This document shows positions 62,555-64,000 of a stretch of DNA of 64,000 bases, piece after piece. The first letter of the stretch is position 1, and each line of letters begins with the position of its first letter. The notes below the pieces were generated by a model, which worked only from the letters and a program-made list of their open reading frames with translations, was not told the origin of the DNA and made no database searches. Both the position numbers and the translations under genes were made by a program. Source of the stretch: Burkholderia puraquae (GTDB lineage: Bacteria; Pseudomonadota; Gammaproteobacteria; Burkholderiales; Burkholderiaceae); contig NZ_NBYX01000024.1 of NCBI RefSeq assembly GCF_002099195.1, positions 1 through 64,000 on the forward strand. Reading direction: 5' to 3'.

Positions 62555-62705
62555 GGTTTGTTTCTCGTTGGTTTGTTATGGCGGCTATTTTAGGAGCGCT
62601 TGCGCATCTACACAGCGGGGCAACAGCCGGAATCCGTAGAAAGAGAGCACTCACTCGATTGCCGGCACACCACGCATTTTGTTAAGCTCGCGTAGAATCG
62701 CACGA

Positions 62706-62727
62706 TCGTTCGTATTAATAAGAACGA
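62706..62727 (+). promoter_or_regulatory. 22-bp palindrome upstream of nitronate monooxygenase
   Basis: TCGTTC (62706-62711) and GAACGA (62722-62727) flank TATTAATA (62713-62720), which is itself palindromic. Together they make a 22-bp dyad with one mismatched pair, 95 bp before the gene start. TetR-type operators look like this. A TACACT at 62742-62747 may be a -10 just downstream. Confidence 0.5.
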
Positions 62728-62821
62728 CCTCGTTTCGCAGCTACACTCGAATCACCGTTCGACCGCAAAGCATGGCGTCGGCGCGACCGCGCGGCCGCCC
62801 CCTGGAGACTGGAGACATCAC

Positions 62822-63781
62822 ATGGCATTGCCCACCGTCCTGCAGAACCTGACGCTGCCCGTCATCGCGTCGCCGATGTTCATCGTCAGCTACCCCGAAC
62901 TCGTGCTCGCGCAATGCAAGGCGGGCATCGTCGGTTCGTTCCCCGCGCTCAACGCCCGTCCGGCAGAACTGCTCGACGAGTGGCTCACGCAGATCCAGTC
63001 CGAGCTCGCCGACCACAAGGCGAAACACCCCGACGCGGTGATCGGCCCGATCGCGGTCAACCAGATCGTCCACCAGTCGAATGCGCGGCTCGAGCACGAC
63101 GTGCGCGTGTGCGTCGAGCACAAGGTGCCGATCTTCATCACGAGCCTGCGCGCGCCGGCGCGCGAGATCGTCGACGCGGTGCACAGCTACGGCGGCATCG
63201 TGCTGCACGACGTCATCAACCTGCGTCACGCGCAGAAGGCGCTCGAAGCCGGTGTCGACGGGTTGATCCTCGTCGCGGCCGGCGCCGGCGGCCACGCGGG
63301 CACGACGTCGCCGTTCGCGCTCGTCGGCGAAGTCCGCAAGATCTTCGACGGCCCGATCGTGCTGTCCGGCTCGATCGCGAATGGCGGCTCGATCCTCGCC
63401 GCACAGGCGATGGGCGCCGATTTCGCGTACATGGGCACGCGCTTCATCGCGACGCAGGAAGCGCACGCGATCGACGACTACAAGCACGCGATCGTGAACG
63501 CGAAATCGTCGGACATCATCTACACGAACCTCTTCACGGGCGTGCACGGCAACTACATCCGCGAGAGCATCGAGAAGGCCGGCCTCGATCCGGACGCGCT
63601 GCCGGAATCCGACAAGACCAAGATGAATTTCGGCAGCGACAAGACCAAGGCGTGGAAGGACATCTGGGGTGCCGGCCAGGGCGTCGGCCTGATGGACGAC
63701 CTGCCGAGCGTGGGCGCGCTCGTCGAGCGCCTGAAGCGCGAGTACGACGACGCGAAGGCGCGGCTCGGCATCCCGCGCTGA
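62822..63781 (+). CDS. Nitronate monooxygenase
   Basis: A 319-residue FMN-dependent TIM-barrel enzyme oxidising alkyl nitronates (formerly 2-nitropropane dioxygenase). Signatures: PVIASPMFIVS at the N-terminus, LILVAAGAGGHAGT (phosphate-binding and catalytic His in GGHAG) near residue 150-162, SGSIANGGSILAAQAMGAD and the MGTRFIATQEA segment. AGAC-rich sequence precedes the ATG. It has its own upstream palindrome and a bidirectional terminator. Confidence 0.9.
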   Translation: MALPTVLQNLTLPVIASPMFIVSYPELVLAQCKAGIVGSFPALNARPAELLDEWLTQIQSELADHKAKHPDAVIGPIAVNQIVHQSNARLEHDVRVCVEHKVPIFITSLRAPAREIVDAVHSYGGIVLHDVINLRHAQKALEAGVDGLILVAAGAGGHAGTTSPFALVGEVRKIFDGPIVLSGSIANGGSILAAQAMGADFAYMGTRFIATQEAHAIDDYKHAIVNAKSSDIIYTNLFTGVHGNYIRESIEKAGLDPDALPESDKTKMNFGSDKTKAWKDIWGAGQGVGLMDDLPSVGALVERLKREYDDAKARLGIPR

Positions 63782-63832
63782 CGGATGCGGCGGCCGTGAC
63801 GGCCGCCACCGGCGCGCATACCGCCGACAAAA

Positions 63833-63867
63833 CAAAAAACGCGAACCGCAGCGGTTCGCGTTTTTTT
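63833..63867 (+). terminator. Bidirectional terminator after nitronate monooxygenase
   Basis: A CGCGAACCGC/GCGGTTCGCG hairpin (about 63840-63860) is flanked by six A and seven T, suited to both converging genes. Confidence 0.9.
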
Positions 63868-63896
63868 CATCGCCCCGCTGCAGCGGGAAAGACGGC

Positions 63897-64000
63897 TCAC
63901 ACCGCGCGCTTCATCCGCGTAATCGGCAGCACGCGCAGGCGCGATTCGATCGACGGGCACAGCGACTGCCCTTCGAAACGCGCCGCCAGGAAATCGACGA
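63897..64000 (-). CDS. LysR-type regulator, C-terminus only
   Basis: The last 33 codons of a leftward gene read VDFLAARFEGQSLCPSIESR and end ITRMKRAV at the stop 63897. The FVDFLAARF-type end resembles the C-terminus of LysR effector domains. The rest of the gene lies beyond the window, so the assignment is weak. Confidence 0.5.
   Translation of the reverse strand, partial: VDFLAARFEGQSLCPSIESRLRVLPITRMKRAV

Overview
The window is chromosomal DNA of a high-GC betaproteobacterium, almost certainly Burkholderia and most likely the Burkholderia cepacia complex, main chromosome. The evidence is third-position G/C bias in every gene, an inward-rectifier K+ channel very close to the structurally known Burkholderia KirBac1.1, a methionine synthase split into two genes, a PhaM-type polyhydroxyalkanoate granule regulator, a phosphocholine-type phospholipase C and a compact bioAFDB operon. 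I see no rRNA, tRNA, phage or insertion-sequence gene. Most of the window is core metabolism.

Layout. 1-8 kb: a partial diiron protein, then a leftward group (fumarylacetoacetase-family hydrolase, enoyl-CoA hydratase, PhaM, patatin lipase), with a divergent IclR regulator, a DUF3108 envelope protein and DUF3567. 8-17 kb: split metH, DUF1840, then argS, a SPOR-domain protein, dsbA and a short-chain dehydrogenase, ending in an octanucleotide tandem repeat. 17-27 kb: an orphan peptide-binding protein, an ABC-F ATPase, a metallo-beta-lactamase-fold hydrolase, aceK, carbonic anhydrase, a second short-chain dehydrogenase, a YchJ-like protein and an exported esterase-like hydrolase. 28-32.6 kb: the biotin operon bioA-bioF-bioD-bioB with overlapping starts and a strong terminator. 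32.6-41.6 kb: cutC, small membrane proteins, an EAL-domain protein, a CPA1 antiporter and a fused indolepyruvate ferredoxin oxidoreductase.

41.6-43.4 kb holds no convincing gene. It carries an array of 13 same-orientation 54-bp units, phased at about 88 bp or about twice that, most ending in a nonamer close to the DnaA box. This is the most unusual element of the window. 43.4-53.5 kb is more accessory: an acetyltransferase, two glutathione transferases, KirBac, an orphan sulfate-binding protein, a DapA-family aldolase, a type II toxin-antitoxin pair with a frameshifted PIN toxin, and LysR/MFS genes. 53.7-64 kb: a lipoprotein plus Tat-exported phospholipase C, an RBBP9-type hydrolase, a glyoxylate/hydroxypyruvate reductase behind a coupled 29-codon leader ORF, HMG-CoA lyase, a YbaK-type deacylase, an Lrp/EamA pair, a hydrolase with the complete fluoroacetate-dehalogenase active site, nitronate monooxygenase and the end of a LysR gene.

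Several loci carry simple or dispersed repeats that could vary between strains: the 8-bp repeat at 16943, a 5-bp repeat at 44056, and a dispersed palindromic repeat that has entered bioF in frame three times. All functional names come from reading motifs and from memory of the families; no database search was run.
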